DNA of 64,000 nt from positions 124,001 through 188,000 of the forward strand of contig CAWATY010000031.1 in the NCBI GenBank assembly GCA_963785115.1, written 5' to 3'. The notes beneath the pieces were generated by a model. That model made no database searches. It was not told the origin of the DNA and saw only the letters and a program-made list of their open reading frames with translations. The translations under genes and the position numbers were made by a program. Of this stretch, positions 25,626-34,558 are shown piece after piece. Numbering within the stretch: the first letter of the stretch is position 1; every line of letters begins with the position of its first letter. Source of the stretch: JACCWP01 sp963785115. GTDB lineage: Bacteria; Actinomycetota; Actinomycetes; Propionibacteriales; Nocardioidaceae.

Positions 25626-26795
25626 TCAGCCGACGGTCACGCTGGGGCCGGTGGCAGCGCCGGAGTCACCGTCGACGGGCTCGCCCATCTCGTCGGCGAG
25701 CCGCATCGCCTCCTCGATCAGCGTCTCGACGATCTGCGACTCAGGCACGGTCTTGATCACCTCGCCCTTGACGAAGATCTGGCCCTTGCCGTTGCCGGAG
25801 GCGACGCCGAGGTCAGCCTCCCTGGCCTCCCCCGGGCCGTTGACCACGCAGCCCATGACGGCCACCCGCAGCGGCACCTCCATGCCCTCCAGCCCGGCGG
25901 TGACCTCGTCGGCGAGCGTGTACACGTCGACCTGTGCCCGCCCGCACGACGGGCAGGAGACGATCTCGAGCTTGCGGGGCTTGAGGTTCAGCGACTGCAG
26001 GATCTGGTTGCCGACCTTGACCTCCTCGACGGGCGGCGCCGACAGCGAGACCCGGATGGTGTCGCCGATGCCCTTGCCCAGCAGGGAGCCGAACGCGACC
26101 GCGGACTTGATCGTGCCCTGGAAGGTCGGGCCGGCCTCGGTGACCCCGAGGTGCAGCGGCCAGTCGCCACGGGCAGCGAGCATCTCGTAGGCCTGCACCA
26201 TCACGACCGGGTCGTGGTGCTTGACCGAGATCTTGAAGTCGTGGAAGTCGTGCTCCTCGAACAGGCTCGCCTCCCACACCGCCGACTCGACCAGCGCCTC
26301 GGCGGTCGGCTTGCCGTACTTGGCGAGCAGTCGCTTGTCCAGGCTGCCCGCGTTGACCCCGATCCGGATCGAGACGCCGGCGTCCCGCGCGGCGTGCGCG
26401 ATCTGCTTCACCTGGTCGTCGAAGGCGCGGATGTTGCCGGGGTTGACCCGCACGGCGGCACACCCCGCGTCGATGGCCGCGTAGACGTACTTGGGCTGGA
26501 AGTGGATGTCGGCGATCACCGGGATCTGTGACTTGGTCGCGATCGCGGGCAGCGCCTCGGCGTCGTCCTGGCTCGGGCAGGCGACCCGCACGATGTCGCA
26601 GCCGGTGGCGGTGAGCTCGGCGATCTGCTGCAGGGTGGCGTTGATGTCAGTCGTCGGCGTGGTCGTCATCGACTGGACCGACACCGGTGCGTCGCCCCCA
26701 ACCAGCACCTTGCCGACCTTGATCTGGCGGCTGCGGCGGCGCTCGGCGAGCACCGGCGGCGGTGCCTCCGGCATGCCGAGGTCGATGGCGGTCAT
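25626..26795 (-). CDS. ispG: 4-hydroxy-3-methylbut-2-enyl diphosphate synthase IspG (GcpE)
   Basis: A 389-residue iron-sulphur enzyme of the methylerythritol phosphate pathway, converting MEcPP to HMBPP. Seen: MTTTPTTDINATLQQIAEL, VADIHFQ-type strand as VIADIHFQPKY, the 4Fe-4S ligands in SCPSCGRAQ (about C281, C284) and MGCVVNGPGEA (about C316, E323). The length fits the short two-domain bacterial form. It follows rseP and dxr, two conserved neighbours; dxr is in the same pathway. Confidence 0.97.
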   Translation of the reverse strand: MTAIDLGMPEAPPPVLAERRRSRQIKVGKVLVGGDAPVSVQSMTTTPTTDINATLQQIAELTATGCDIVRVACPSQDDAEALPAIATKSQIPVIADIHFQPKYVYAAIDAGCAAVRVNPGNIRAFDDQVKQIAHAARDAGVSIRIGVNAGSLDKRLLAKYGKPTAEALVESAVWEASLFEEHDFHDFKISVKHHDPVVMVQAYEMLAARGDWPLHLGVTEAGPTFQGTIKSAVAFGSLLGKGIGDTIRVSLSAPPVEEVKVGNQILQSLNLKPRKLEIVSCPSCGRAQVDVYTLADEVTAGLEGMEVPLRVAVMGCVVNGPGEAREADLGVASGNGKGQIFVKGEVIKTVPESQIVETLIEEAMRLADEMGEPVDGDSGAATGPSVTVG

Positions 26796-26856
26796 CGGGA
26801 CAGTCCTTCCGTGTGGTGGGGCGACGCGGTGACGATGCGGGACGCACGCGCGGCGG

Positions 26857-28179
26857 TCACTGCAGCCGCACCGGGTTGACGACGTCGGCGTAGACGAGCA
26901 GCACGCCCATCAGCACGAGCACGAGGCCGACGGCGTACGCGAGCGGCAGCAGCTTGGCCACGTCGACGTAACCGGGGTCCGGGCGACCGCGCAGCTTGGC
27001 GACACCGCGGCGCACCGCCTCGTACAACGCACCGACGATGTGCCCACCGTCCAGCGGCAGCAGTGGGATGAAGTTGAAGACCGCGACGAACAGGTTCACC
27101 GCACCGAGCAGGCCGATCACGTTGGAGACCCGCTGCCTCCAGCTGGCGTCGTCGTCGCTGGCCAGCTCGCCGGCGACCCGGCTGGCACCGACCACGCTCA
27201 TCGGGCTGTCCTGCTCGCGCTCGCCCCCGAACGCGGCCTGGAAGACGCCGACCATGCGCTCGGGCATCTCCAGCATCGCGTCCCCGGTCGCCGCAAGCAG
27301 GCTGCCCATCTCCGTCACGACCGCGACCGGCCCCTGCCGCTCGATGGGGGTCGTGGGCGCAACACCGAGGAACCCGACGTCGACGGTCTCGGTGGGGTCG
27401 TCGAGGTCGGGCCGGGCCGAGACCACGGTGTCGGTGGTGATCTCCATCGGTTCGCCGTCGCGCTCAATGCCGATGACGGCCGACTCATCGGCGTTGTCCC
27501 GGATCAGCCCGGTGAGCTCCTCCCAGTCATCGATCTCTTCGCCGTTGAAGGTGGTGATGACGTCGCCCGGCTGCAGGCCGGCCTCCGCCGCGGGCGCCAC
27601 CGGGTCGGCCGCCGTGCACTCGCGACCCGCTTCCGCCGCCGGGATGGCGCAGTCGGAGACGACGTCGACGGTGGTCGTGGCGGTCGGCACGCCGATGCCC
27701 ATGATCAGGACACCGAACAGGAAGCAGGCGATCAGGATGTTGGCCAGCGGGCCGCCCACCATGATGATCAGCTTCTGCCACCACGGCTTGCGGTAGAACA
27801 GCCGGTCCTCGTCGCCGGGTTTGACCTGCTCGTACTCCGTGGCCCGGGCGTCGGCGACCAGCTGGGTGAACAAGCCGGTGTTGCTGTTGCGGACCCTCCG
27901 CGGATGGTCGGGGTCGCCGGTGTCGACCGGGGCGTCCTTGGCCGGCGGCAGCATCCCCACGAGCTTGACGTAGCCCCCGAGCGGGATCGCCTTGATGCCG
28001 TACTCGGTCTCACCCCGGCGGAACGACCAGACCCGGCGACCGAAGCCCACGAAGTACTCGGTGACCTTCACGTCGAACTTCTTGGCCGGCCACATGTGCC
28101 CGACCTCGTGCAGCGCGATCGAGGCCATCAGGCCGACGAAGAACACGATCACGCCGAGCGTGTAGATCAGCGTGTCCAT
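26857..28179 (-). CDS. rseP: Site-2 intramembrane metalloprotease RseP/Rip1
   Basis: A 440-residue membrane protease of family M50 that cuts anti-sigma factors within the membrane. Seen: HEVGH at about residues 24-28 in the first membrane helix, GGYVKLVGM, a PDZ domain (AAEAGLQPGDVITTFNGEEI) and the C-terminal metal-binding FIPLLPLDGGHIVGAL (D about 377), followed by a final membrane segment LAYAVGLVLVLMGVLLVYA. The catalytic residues are complete. The ATG at 28179 lies inside the dxr 3' end; the genes overlap by 13 bp. Confidence 0.95.
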   Translation of the reverse strand: MDTLIYTLGVIVFFVGLMASIALHEVGHMWPAKKFDVKVTEYFVGFGRRVWSFRRGETEYGIKAIPLGGYVKLVGMLPPAKDAPVDTGDPDHPRRVRNSNTGLFTQLVADARATEYEQVKPGDEDRLFYRKPWWQKLIIMVGGPLANILIACFLFGVLIMGIGVPTATTTVDVVSDCAIPAAEAGRECTAADPVAPAAEAGLQPGDVITTFNGEEIDDWEELTGLIRDNADESAVIGIERDGEPMEITTDTVVSARPDLDDPTETVDVGFLGVAPTTPIERQGPVAVVTEMGSLLAATGDAMLEMPERMVGVFQAAFGGEREQDSPMSVVGASRVAGELASDDDASWRQRVSNVIGLLGAVNLFVAVFNFIPLLPLDGGHIVGALYEAVRRGVAKLRGRPDPGYVDVAKLLPLAYAVGLVLVLMGVLLVYADVVNPVRLQ

Positions 28180-29447
28180 GTTGCGTCTCCCGCGTCTCCC
28201 GCGTCTCCCGCGTCTCCCGCGGCTGCTGTCGGTGCTCCCTGCGCGGTCAGCTCTGCCGCACGCTCCCTGGCCCAGGCGTCCGCGGCGAGGACGTCCTCGA
28301 CCGTTGGCGTCTTCGAGAGTACGTGGTCGCGGTCGCCCAGATGGTCCTCGAGCACCAGCTGCACGGTGTCGACGATGCCGAGGAACGGCAGCGACCCGGC
28401 CCGGAACGCCTCGACGCAGACCTCGTTGGCCGCGTTGAGGACGGCGGGAGCGGTGCCGGCCGCCTCCCCCGCCCGCCGGCACAGACCCACCGCGGGGAAC
28501 GCGTCGTGGTCGAGCGGCTCGAAGTGCCACACCGACGGGGTGGTCCAGTCGCAGCCCGCGGCCGCGCCGGGTACCCGGTCGGGCCAGGCCAGGCCCAGCG
28601 CGATCGGCAACCGCATGTCCGGCGGTGAGGCCTGCAGCATCGTCGAGCCGTCGACGAGCTCGACCATGGAGTGCACCAGCGACTGCGGGTGCACGACCAC
28701 CTCGATCCGGTCGAACGGAACGTCGAACAGCAGGTGCGCCTCGATCACCTCCAGGCCCTTGTTGATGAGGGTCGCGGAGTTGATCGTGATGACCGGGCCC
28801 ATGTCCCAGGTGGGGTGCGCCATGGCCTGCTCGACGGTGACGTCGGCGAGCTCGGCGCGGCTGCAGCCACGGAACGGCCCGCCGCTCGCGGTGACCAGCA
28901 GCCGCCGCACGTCGGCCGGCTCCTCGCCCCGCAGCGCCTGGGCGAGCGCCGAGTGCTCGGAGTCGACCGGCACGATCTGCCCCGGCCGGGCGTGCGCGCG
29001 GACGATGTCACCGCCGACGATCAGCGACTCCTTGTTGGCCAGCGCCAGCGTGCGACCGGCGTCCAGTGCCGCCAAGGTCGCCCGCAGCCCCACCGAGCCG
29101 GTGATGGCGTTCAGCACGACGTCGCAGTCCACCGCGGCCGCCTGCTCGGCGGCGTCGCTGCCCGCGAGCAGCCGCGGCAGCCGGATCCGGCCCTCCGCCC
29201 AGCCGCGCCGCTGCGCCTCGGCGTAGAGCGCGAGCTGGACGTCCTGGGCCGCCGTACCGCGGCTCACCGCGACCAGGTCGACCTCGTGCGTGATCGCCTG
29301 CTCGGCGAGCAGCCGCGGATCGCTGCCGCCCGCCGCGAGCGCACGGACCCGGAACCGGTCGGGGTTGCGGGCGACGACGTCGAGGGCCTGGGTGCCGACC
29401 GAGCCGGTCGACCCGAGGACCACCACGTCACGTCGCACGGCACCCAT
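28167..29447 (-). CDS. dxr: 1-deoxy-D-xylulose 5-phosphate reductoisomerase with a repeat tail
   Basis: A 426-residue NADPH-dependent enzyme that makes MEP from DXP. Seen: DVVVLGSTGSVGTQALDVVA (NADPH loop), LANKESLIVGGDIV, PVDSEHSALAQALRG with metal ligands Asp and Glu, ASGGPFRG and AHPTWDMGPVITINSATLIN. The end of the protein is a DAGDAGDAGDA repeat tail encoded by four 9-bp repeats, which runs 13 bp into rseP. The tail is not part of the usual enzyme. ATG 29447 is chosen by position relative to the NADPH motif. Confidence 0.96.
   Translation of the reverse strand: MGAVRRDVVVLGSTGSVGTQALDVVARNPDRFRVRALAAGGSDPRLLAEQAITHEVDLVAVSRGTAAQDVQLALYAEAQRRGWAEGRIRLPRLLAGSDAAEQAAAVDCDVVLNAITGSVGLRATLAALDAGRTLALANKESLIVGGDIVRAHARPGQIVPVDSEHSALAQALRGEEPADVRRLLVTASGGPFRGCSRAELADVTVEQAMAHPTWDMGPVITINSATLINKGLEVIEAHLLFDVPFDRIEVVVHPQSLVHSMVELVDGSTMLQASPPDMRLPIALGLAWPDRVPGAAAGCDWTTPSVWHFEPLDHDAFPAVGLCRRAGEAAGTAPAVLNAANEVCVEAFRAGSLPFLGIVDTVQLVLEDHLGDRDHVLSKTPTVEDVLAADAWARERAAELTAQGAPTAAAGDAGDAGDAGDATWTR
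28183..28218. repeat. 9-bp tandem repeat, 4 copies, in the dxr 3' end
   Basis: GCGTCTCCC occurs four times in a row on the plus strand, encoding Gly-Asp-Ala units of the Dxr C-terminal tail. It ends 4 bases from the rseP start codon, so copy number would change the distance between the dxr core and the rseP start and could touch the rseP ribosome binding region. Confidence 0.92.
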
Positions 29448-29491
29448 TGTGGCAAGCCGCGTCCTGGGGCCGTCGACCGTACGATCCGGAC

Positions 29492-30045
29492 ATGGCGCAC
29501 CGGGACCTGCCACCGCTGGCGGCGGAGCACCACGTCTGTCGAGGCTGCGGCCTCTCCTACGCCGAGACGTCCGTCGACGAGGCGCTCGGCCTGGTCGCCG
29601 GACTACCCGCGCGGTACGTCGTCGCGGTGGCGGCGATCCCTCCTCCGACCGCCGGGTGCGCCCGGAGCCGGACGTGTGGTCGGTGGCGGAGTACGTCTGC
29701 CACGTCCGGGACGTGATGGTTGCGACCACCATCCGGCTGTACCGGGTCCGGAGCGAGGATCGTCCTGCGCTGGAGCCGCTGTTCAACGACCTGCGGGCCG
29801 CGCGGTTCGACTACGCCGGCCGGACACTGGAGCCCGTGCTCGACGAGCTCGCCGCGAGCGTCGGCGGACTGAGCGCGGAGGTGGCGCGGGTGCGCCCGGA
29901 GGGCTGGGACCGCACCGGCAGCCGGCTGCCCGGTGAGGAGCGGACCGCGCGCTGGCTGCTGCGCCAGGCCGCGCACGAGGGCATCCACCACCTGGCCGAC
30001 GTCTCGACGGTCGCCGCCCGGGTCGCCGCCGGCCCAGCCGGTTGA
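29492..30045 (+). pseudogene. DinB-superfamily gene with a frameshift
   Basis: The first part (29492 to about 29650) reads HHVCRGCGLSYAETSVDEAL and LVAGLPARYVVAVAAIPP. The protein then continues in another frame as RRVRPEPDVWSVAEYVCHVR, with the DinB-type His in HVRDVMV and a second in HEGIHHLADV, to TGA 30043-30045. Joined, it gives a protein of about 185 residues, normal for actinobacterial DinB/mycothiol-dependent proteins. The shift is at about 29640-29665, near CCTCCTCC. This is either a true single-base mutation or a sequencing error. It is divergent from dxr with 44 bases between. Confidence 0.75.
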
Positions 30046-30165
30046 GCGCGGGCTGGCAGCAGTCGTCGACGGGCTACGAAAACCGTTGCCCCGAGCCGGG
30101 TTGACGGCGCGTACCGCAGTGGATTCACTGGCCGACGACGCGATCCATCTGTCGAAGGGCCTACC

Positions 30166-31539
30166 GTGAACGGCACGACCGAGAAGCACCGGCACGACAC
30201 CTTGGGCGGCCCGCAGCTGCCGCAGCGGCGGCTGCTCGTCACCGAGGTGCCGGGCCCGCGGTCCCTCGACCTGATGAAGCGCCGTGCCGACACCGTGGCG
30301 CAGGGCGTAGGAACGGTGCTGCCGGTGTTCGTCGAGGCGGCCGGCGGCGGGGTCATCCTCGACGTCGACGGCAACTCGCTGATCGACATGGGGTCGGGGA
30401 TCGCCGTCGTGAGCGTCGGCAACGCGGCGCAGCACGTGGTGCGGAGGGTGCGCCGCCAGGTGGGCTCCTTCACCCACACCTGCTTCATGGTCACGCCGTA
30501 CGAGGAGTACGTGCTGGTGTGCGAGCGGCTGGCCGAGCTCACCCCGGGTGACCACGCGAAGAAGTCGGCATTGTTCAACTCCGGCGCGGAGGCGGTCGAG
30601 AACGCCGTCAAGATCGCCCGTGCGGCGACCGGCCGCGATGCCGTCGTCGCCTTCGACCACGCCTACCACGGCCGGACCAACCTCACCATGGCCATGACGG
30701 CCAAGAACATGCCGTACAAGCAGGGTTTCGGGCCCTTCGCGGGCGAGGTCTACCGGGCGCCGATGTCGTACCCGTTCCGCGAGGCCTCCCTGCTCACCGG
30801 GCCCGAGGCGGCGGCCCGGGCGATCGACGTGATCGACAAGCAGGTCGGGGGCAGCAACGTCGCGTGCCTGGTGATCGAGCCGATCCAGGGCGAGGGCGGG
30901 TTCGTGGTGCCGGCCGACGGCTTCCTGCCCGCGCTCGCCGCCTGGTGCCAGGAGCAGGGCATCGTGTTCATCGCCGACGAGATCCAGACGGGCTTCTGCC
31001 GCACCGGTGACTGGTTCGCCAGCGAGCACGAGGAGCTCGTGCCCGACCTGATCACCACCGCCAAGGGCATGGCCGGCGGACTGCCGCTCGCGGCCGTGAC
31101 CGGTCGCGCCGAGATCATGGACGCCGCGCACGTCGGCGGGCTCGGCGGCACGTACGGCGGCAACCCGGTCGCGTGCGCGGCCGCGCTCGGGGCCATCGAG
31201 ACCATGCAAGAGCTCGACCTCCCCGCAGCGGCCCGGGCCATCGGGGCCGTGATGTTGCCGCGGCTGACCGAGCTGGCCGAGCAGGTGCCCGCCATCGGCG
31301 ACGTCCGCGGCCGCGGCGCCATGATCGCGGTCGAGCTGGTACGACCCGGCAGCACCGAGCCCGACGCCGCGATGGCGGCCGCGGTCAGTGCGGCCTGCCA
31401 CCGCGCCGGCGTCGTCACCCTCACCTGCGGCACCTACGGCAACGTGCTGCGGCTGCTGCCGCCCCTGGTGATGCCCGAGGAGCTGCTGACCGAGGGGCTC
31501 GACGTGCTCGCCGAGGCCTTCGAGACAGCAGCCCCCTGA
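30166..31539 (+). CDS. gabT: 4-aminobutyrate aminotransferase GabT
   Basis: A 457-residue class III PLP aminotransferase converting GABA and 2-oxoglutarate to succinic semialdehyde and glutamate. Seen: GIAVVSVGNAAQHVVRRVRR, FNSGAEAVENAVKIAR, DHAYHGRTNLTMAMTAK, IEPIQGEGGFVVPADGFL, FIADEIQTGFCRTGDWFA and the PLP lysine in TTAKGMAGGLP (about K300). YGGNPVACAAALGAI and LRLLPPLVMPEELL complete the family pattern. The start is GTG 30166. No partner succinate-semialdehyde dehydrogenase is adjacent. It could receive GABA from the polyamine genes further right. Confidence 0.93.
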   Translation: MNGTTEKHRHDTLGGPQLPQRRLLVTEVPGPRSLDLMKRRADTVAQGVGTVLPVFVEAAGGGVILDVDGNSLIDMGSGIAVVSVGNAAQHVVRRVRRQVGSFTHTCFMVTPYEEYVLVCERLAELTPGDHAKKSALFNSGAEAVENAVKIARAATGRDAVVAFDHAYHGRTNLTMAMTAKNMPYKQGFGPFAGEVYRAPMSYPFREASLLTGPEAAARAIDVIDKQVGGSNVACLVIEPIQGEGGFVVPADGFLPALAAWCQEQGIVFIADEIQTGFCRTGDWFASEHEELVPDLITTAKGMAGGLPLAAVTGRAEIMDAAHVGGLGGTYGGNPVACAAALGAIETMQELDLPAAARAIGAVMLPRLTELAEQVPAIGDVRGRGAMIAVELVRPGSTEPDAAMAAAVSAACHRAGVVTLTCGTYGNVLRLLPPLVMPEELLTEGLDVLAEAFETAAP

Positions 31540-31543
31540 CCCG

Positions 31544-32344
31544 TCAGGCCGACTTGACCTCCCGGCGCATCAGCCGGATCCAGCCCAGCACCAGCGGGAG
31601 CAGCACCCAGATCGCGACCGAGACCCCGAGCTGTGCCCAGCCCTCGGCGGTGATGCTGCCGTCGTACAGCGGGACGGTCGTGGTGCCGAGGTCCACCCAC
31701 TCGGCCACGTCAGCCACCCAGTCGATGGTCGAGCTGAGGATCCCCCACACCGTCGGCAGCGCGAAGTAGAGAACGATCGCCGCTGCCGTGTTCATGATCA
31801 GCATGCCGAACGCGACCCCCTGCAGGACAGCGATGACCTGCGAGACCACGATGCCGAGCGCCGTCATGCCGTCGAGGTCCCACTCGCCACCGCCGGTGAC
31901 AAACATGCCGGACAGCACCGTGAACAGCGCCGACAGCGCGAAGGCCAGGGCGACGAACGCCAGGCCGGTCAGCAGCGCGGCTGCTGTCTTGGCGATCGCG
32001 ACCCGCTCGCGGTGGGGCTCCAGGGTGAACGTGACGAGCGCCGTGCGCTGTCCCCACTCGCTGGTCACCAGCATGATCCCCAGCACCGGCAGCAGGATCT
32101 GCTGCGGCGTGCCGGTCGCGGCGCCGAAGGTGGACCACGACTGCTCGTCGCCGTCGACCGCGAACAGCACGATCGCCAGCACCCCCGCGGTGATGAGCGC
32201 GATGCTCACCAGCAGCCAGAAGCCGGCGCGGGTGTCGACCAGCTTGCGCAGCTCGACCTGCAGCAGCCGGGTGAGCGGCACCCGCGGGGTCTCCTGCAGG
32301 CTGGGCCCGGCCGTTGCGCCGGTCATGATCTCCGTGCTGCTCAT
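31544..32344 (-). CDS. ABC exporter permease (ABC-2 type)
   Basis: A 266-residue membrane protein with about six hydrophobic segments. The first follows VELRKLVDTRAGFWLLVSIA, the usual N-terminus of ABC-2 permeases paired with actinobacterial resistance-type ATPases. EWGQRTALVTFTLEPHRERV is the conserved cytoplasmic loop of the family. The ATG at 32344 overlaps the stop of the ATPase gene (ATGA). The substrate is unknown. The divergent two-component system next door suggests stress- or antibiotic-responsive export. Confidence 0.85.
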   Translation of the reverse strand: MSSTEIMTGATAGPSLQETPRVPLTRLLQVELRKLVDTRAGFWLLVSIALITAGVLAIVLFAVDGDEQSWSTFGAATGTPQQILLPVLGIMLVTSEWGQRTALVTFTLEPHRERVAIAKTAAALLTGLAFVALAFALSALFTVLSGMFVTGGGEWDLDGMTALGIVVSQVIAVLQGVAFGMLIMNTAAAIVLYFALPTVWGILSSTIDWVADVAEWVDLGTTTVPLYDGSITAEGWAQLGVSVAIWVLLPLVLGWIRLMRREVKSA

Positions 32345-33249
32345 GCGGCCCCCTCGGTGACCGACTCACGCGCGTCGTCGGCGGTGAGAGTCAAGAACAT
32401 GTCCTCGAGGCCGGCGCCGTCGGCCACCCGCAGCTCGATCAGGACGACGGACGCCGCTGCCGCGGCCCGGCCCACCTGCTCGGCCGGCGCCTCCGTGCTG
32501 AACCCGCCCTTGGCCAGGGGGGTGTGCTCGATGCCCGCGTCAGTGAGCGCGCGGGTCAACGCGTCGTCGTCGAGCCCGCGGACGAAGACGCCGCTGGATG
32601 CCAGCAGCGAGTCCTTCGTGCCTTGCGCGACGATCTTGCCGCGGCCGATCACGACCAGCTCGTCGGCGATGACCTCGACCTCGTGCAGCAGGTGCGACGA
32701 CAGCAGCACGGTGCCACCGCGGTCGGCGAAGCCACGCAGCAGCCCGCGCATCCAGCGGATGCCGGCCGGGTCGAGGCCGTTGGCCGGCTCGTCGAGGATC
32801 AGCACCTCGGGATCTCCGAGCAGCGCGTGGGCGATCCCGAGCCGCTGGCGCATACCGAGCGAGTAGTTGCCCAGCCGCCTCTTGGACTCGGCCGGGCTCA
32901 GCCCGACCAGCTCGAGCATCTGGTCGACCCGGCTCTCGGGCAGGCCCATCAGCAGCGCGCCGAGGGCGAGCACCTCGCGCCCGGTCCGCCCGGCGTGCTG
33001 GGCCGAGGCGTCCAGCAGGACACCCACGTGGCGACCGGGGTTGTTGATGGCTTTGTAGGGCCGGCCGAGCACCGTGGCCCCACCGGAGGTGGGAGCGGTC
33101 AGCCCGCACATCATCCGCATCGACGTCGACTTGCCCGCCCCGTTGGGACCGAGGAAGCCGGTCACGCTGCCCGGCTCCACGGTGAACGAGACGTCGTCGA
33201 CTGCGAGGAAAGCGCCGTAGCGCTTGGTCAGTCCGTCACAGGTGATCAT
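32341..33249 (-). CDS. ABC exporter ATP-binding protein
   Basis: A 302-residue ATPase of the drug/bacitracin exporter type. Seen: Walker A GFLGPNGAGKSTSMRMMCGL, a Gln-replacing-loop region GVLLDASAQHAGRTGREVL typical of this subfamily, signature YSLGMRQRLGIAHALLG, Walker B VLILDEPANGLDPAG and the His switch VLLSSHLLHEV. A C-terminal extension follows, as in related exporters. It pairs with the coupled permease. ATG 33249 is chosen because it opens the family's usual MITCDGLTKRYG. Confidence 0.92.
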   Translation of the reverse strand: MITCDGLTKRYGAFLAVDDVSFTVEPGSVTGFLGPNGAGKSTSMRMMCGLTAPTSGGATVLGRPYKAINNPGRHVGVLLDASAQHAGRTGREVLALGALLMGLPESRVDQMLELVGLSPAESKRRLGNYSLGMRQRLGIAHALLGDPEVLILDEPANGLDPAGIRWMRGLLRGFADRGGTVLLSSHLLHEVEVIADELVVIGRGKIVAQGTKDSLLASSGVFVRGLDDDALTRALTDAGIEHTPLAKGGFSTEAPAEQVGRAAAAASVVLIELRVADGAGLEDMFLTLTADDARESVTEGAA

Positions 33250-33379
33250 GGCTCTACCCTGCCGGATGGCTGTGCGCCCGGGGATCGGCTGGGGGACGGA
33301 ATCGACGTAGACCAAAGTCGGTGGTGCCGCCGACGAGCGACCGTGGCCGCGCTCGAAGAGCCCCACCTACGCTGAACCG

Positions 33380-34558
33380 GTGCCCTCGCCGCCGATCGAT
33401 CGGCCCCCGCCGCTGACGGCCTGGCAACACACCTGGCGCTACCTGCTGGTGCTGCTGATCAGCGCCGCGGCGTACGTGGACACCATCGACGACCTGTGGC
33501 GGGACTACCGGCTCTGGTTCGCCGTCGACCTGCTGCTCGGGCTGCTCAGCCTTGTCGTCGTCGCCTTCCGGCGGCGCCGCCCGGTGCTGGTCGCCGTCGC
33601 GCTGGCCCTGGCCAGCGTCGTCTCGGGCGGGGCTGCGGGGCCGTCCGTGCTCGCGTACGTGTCGATGTGCACCCGGCGCCGCTGGGCCGAGGTACTCGCG
33701 GTCGGTGCGCTCGCTGCCGGCGGCGGGCTCGTGTACGGCGCCATCCACCCCGGCGACAGCGAGCCCTGGTACGTCAGCTTCACCTTCTCTCTCGTGTTCA
33801 CGGCGGTCCTGGCAGCGACCGGCATGTACGTCGGCGCCCGTCGTGAGCTGGTGGCCACGCTGCACGACCGAGCCGAGCGGGCCGAGCGCGAGCAGGCGCT
33901 GCGGGTCGCCCAGGCGCGGACCAACGAGCGGGCGCGGATCGCGCGCGAGATGCATGACGTGCTGGCGCACCGGATCTCACTGGTGGCGATGCACGCCGGC
34001 GCGCTGGCGTACCGGACCGACCTCGGACCGGAGGAGACCCGGCGCACGGCAGGCATCATCCAGCAGGGCGCGCACCAGGCCCTGGGCGACCTACGCGCGG
34101 TGCTGGGGCTGTTGCGTGACTCCGACCAGGACCACGAGGACTCCGGTGCCGATGGCCCCGAGCGCCCGCAACCGACCCTGTGCGACGTACCCGCGCTGGT
34201 CGACGAGGCCCGCGCGGGAGGCACCCGGGTGACGCTGACCGACGAGGTCACGGACGGCGAGCGGGCACCGGCCACCATCGGGCGCAACGCCTACCGGATG
34301 ATCCAGGAGGCGCTCACCAACGCCCGCAAGCACGCGCCGCACACGCCCGTCACCGTCTCGCTCGCGGGTCGGCCCGGCGACGAGCTGCGCATCGAGGTGC
34401 GAAACCCGCTGCCGCTGCACCCACCCCCCGGTGGCACCCCCGGCGGCCTCGGACTGGTCGGCGTGGCGGAACGGGCCGCGCTGAGCGGCGGGCGGCTCGA
34501 GCACGGGCGCCGCGGCGACGAGTTCGTGGTCCGGGCGTGGCTACCGTGGCCCCCGTGA
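33380..34558 (+). CDS. Sensor histidine kinase (HisKA_3/NarX type)
   Basis: A 392-residue membrane kinase. Seen: about five hydrophobic segments within residues 20-152, then the dimerisation/phosphoacceptor block RARIAREMHDVLAHRISLVA (His about residue 192), a linker and the HATPase domain with IGRNAYRMIQEALTNARKHA (N box) and GGLGLVGVAERAALSGG (G box). There is no large external sensor, so it may sense membrane stress. It is coupled to the response regulator by a GTGA overlap and divergent from the ABC exporter it probably controls. Confidence 0.93.
   Translation: MPSPPIDRPPPLTAWQHTWRYLLVLLISAAAYVDTIDDLWRDYRLWFAVDLLLGLLSLVVVAFRRRRPVLVAVALALASVVSGGAAGPSVLAYVSMCTRRRWAEVLAVGALAAGGGLVYGAIHPGDSEPWYVSFTFSLVFTAVLAATGMYVGARRELVATLHDRAERAEREQALRVAQARTNERARIAREMHDVLAHRISLVAMHAGALAYRTDLGPEETRRTAGIIQQGAHQALGDLRAVLGLLRDSDQDHEDSGADGPERPQPTLCDVPALVDEARAGGTRVTLTDEVTDGERAPATIGRNAYRMIQEALTNARKHAPHTPVTVSLAGRPGDELRIEVRNPLPLHPPPGGTPGGLGLVGVAERAALSGGRLEHGRRGDEFVVRAWLPWPP

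Noticed and set aside
30061..30130. Promoter for gabT with TTGACG at 30101
   Set aside because: No acceptable -10 hexamer at 16-19 bases; left out as a feature.
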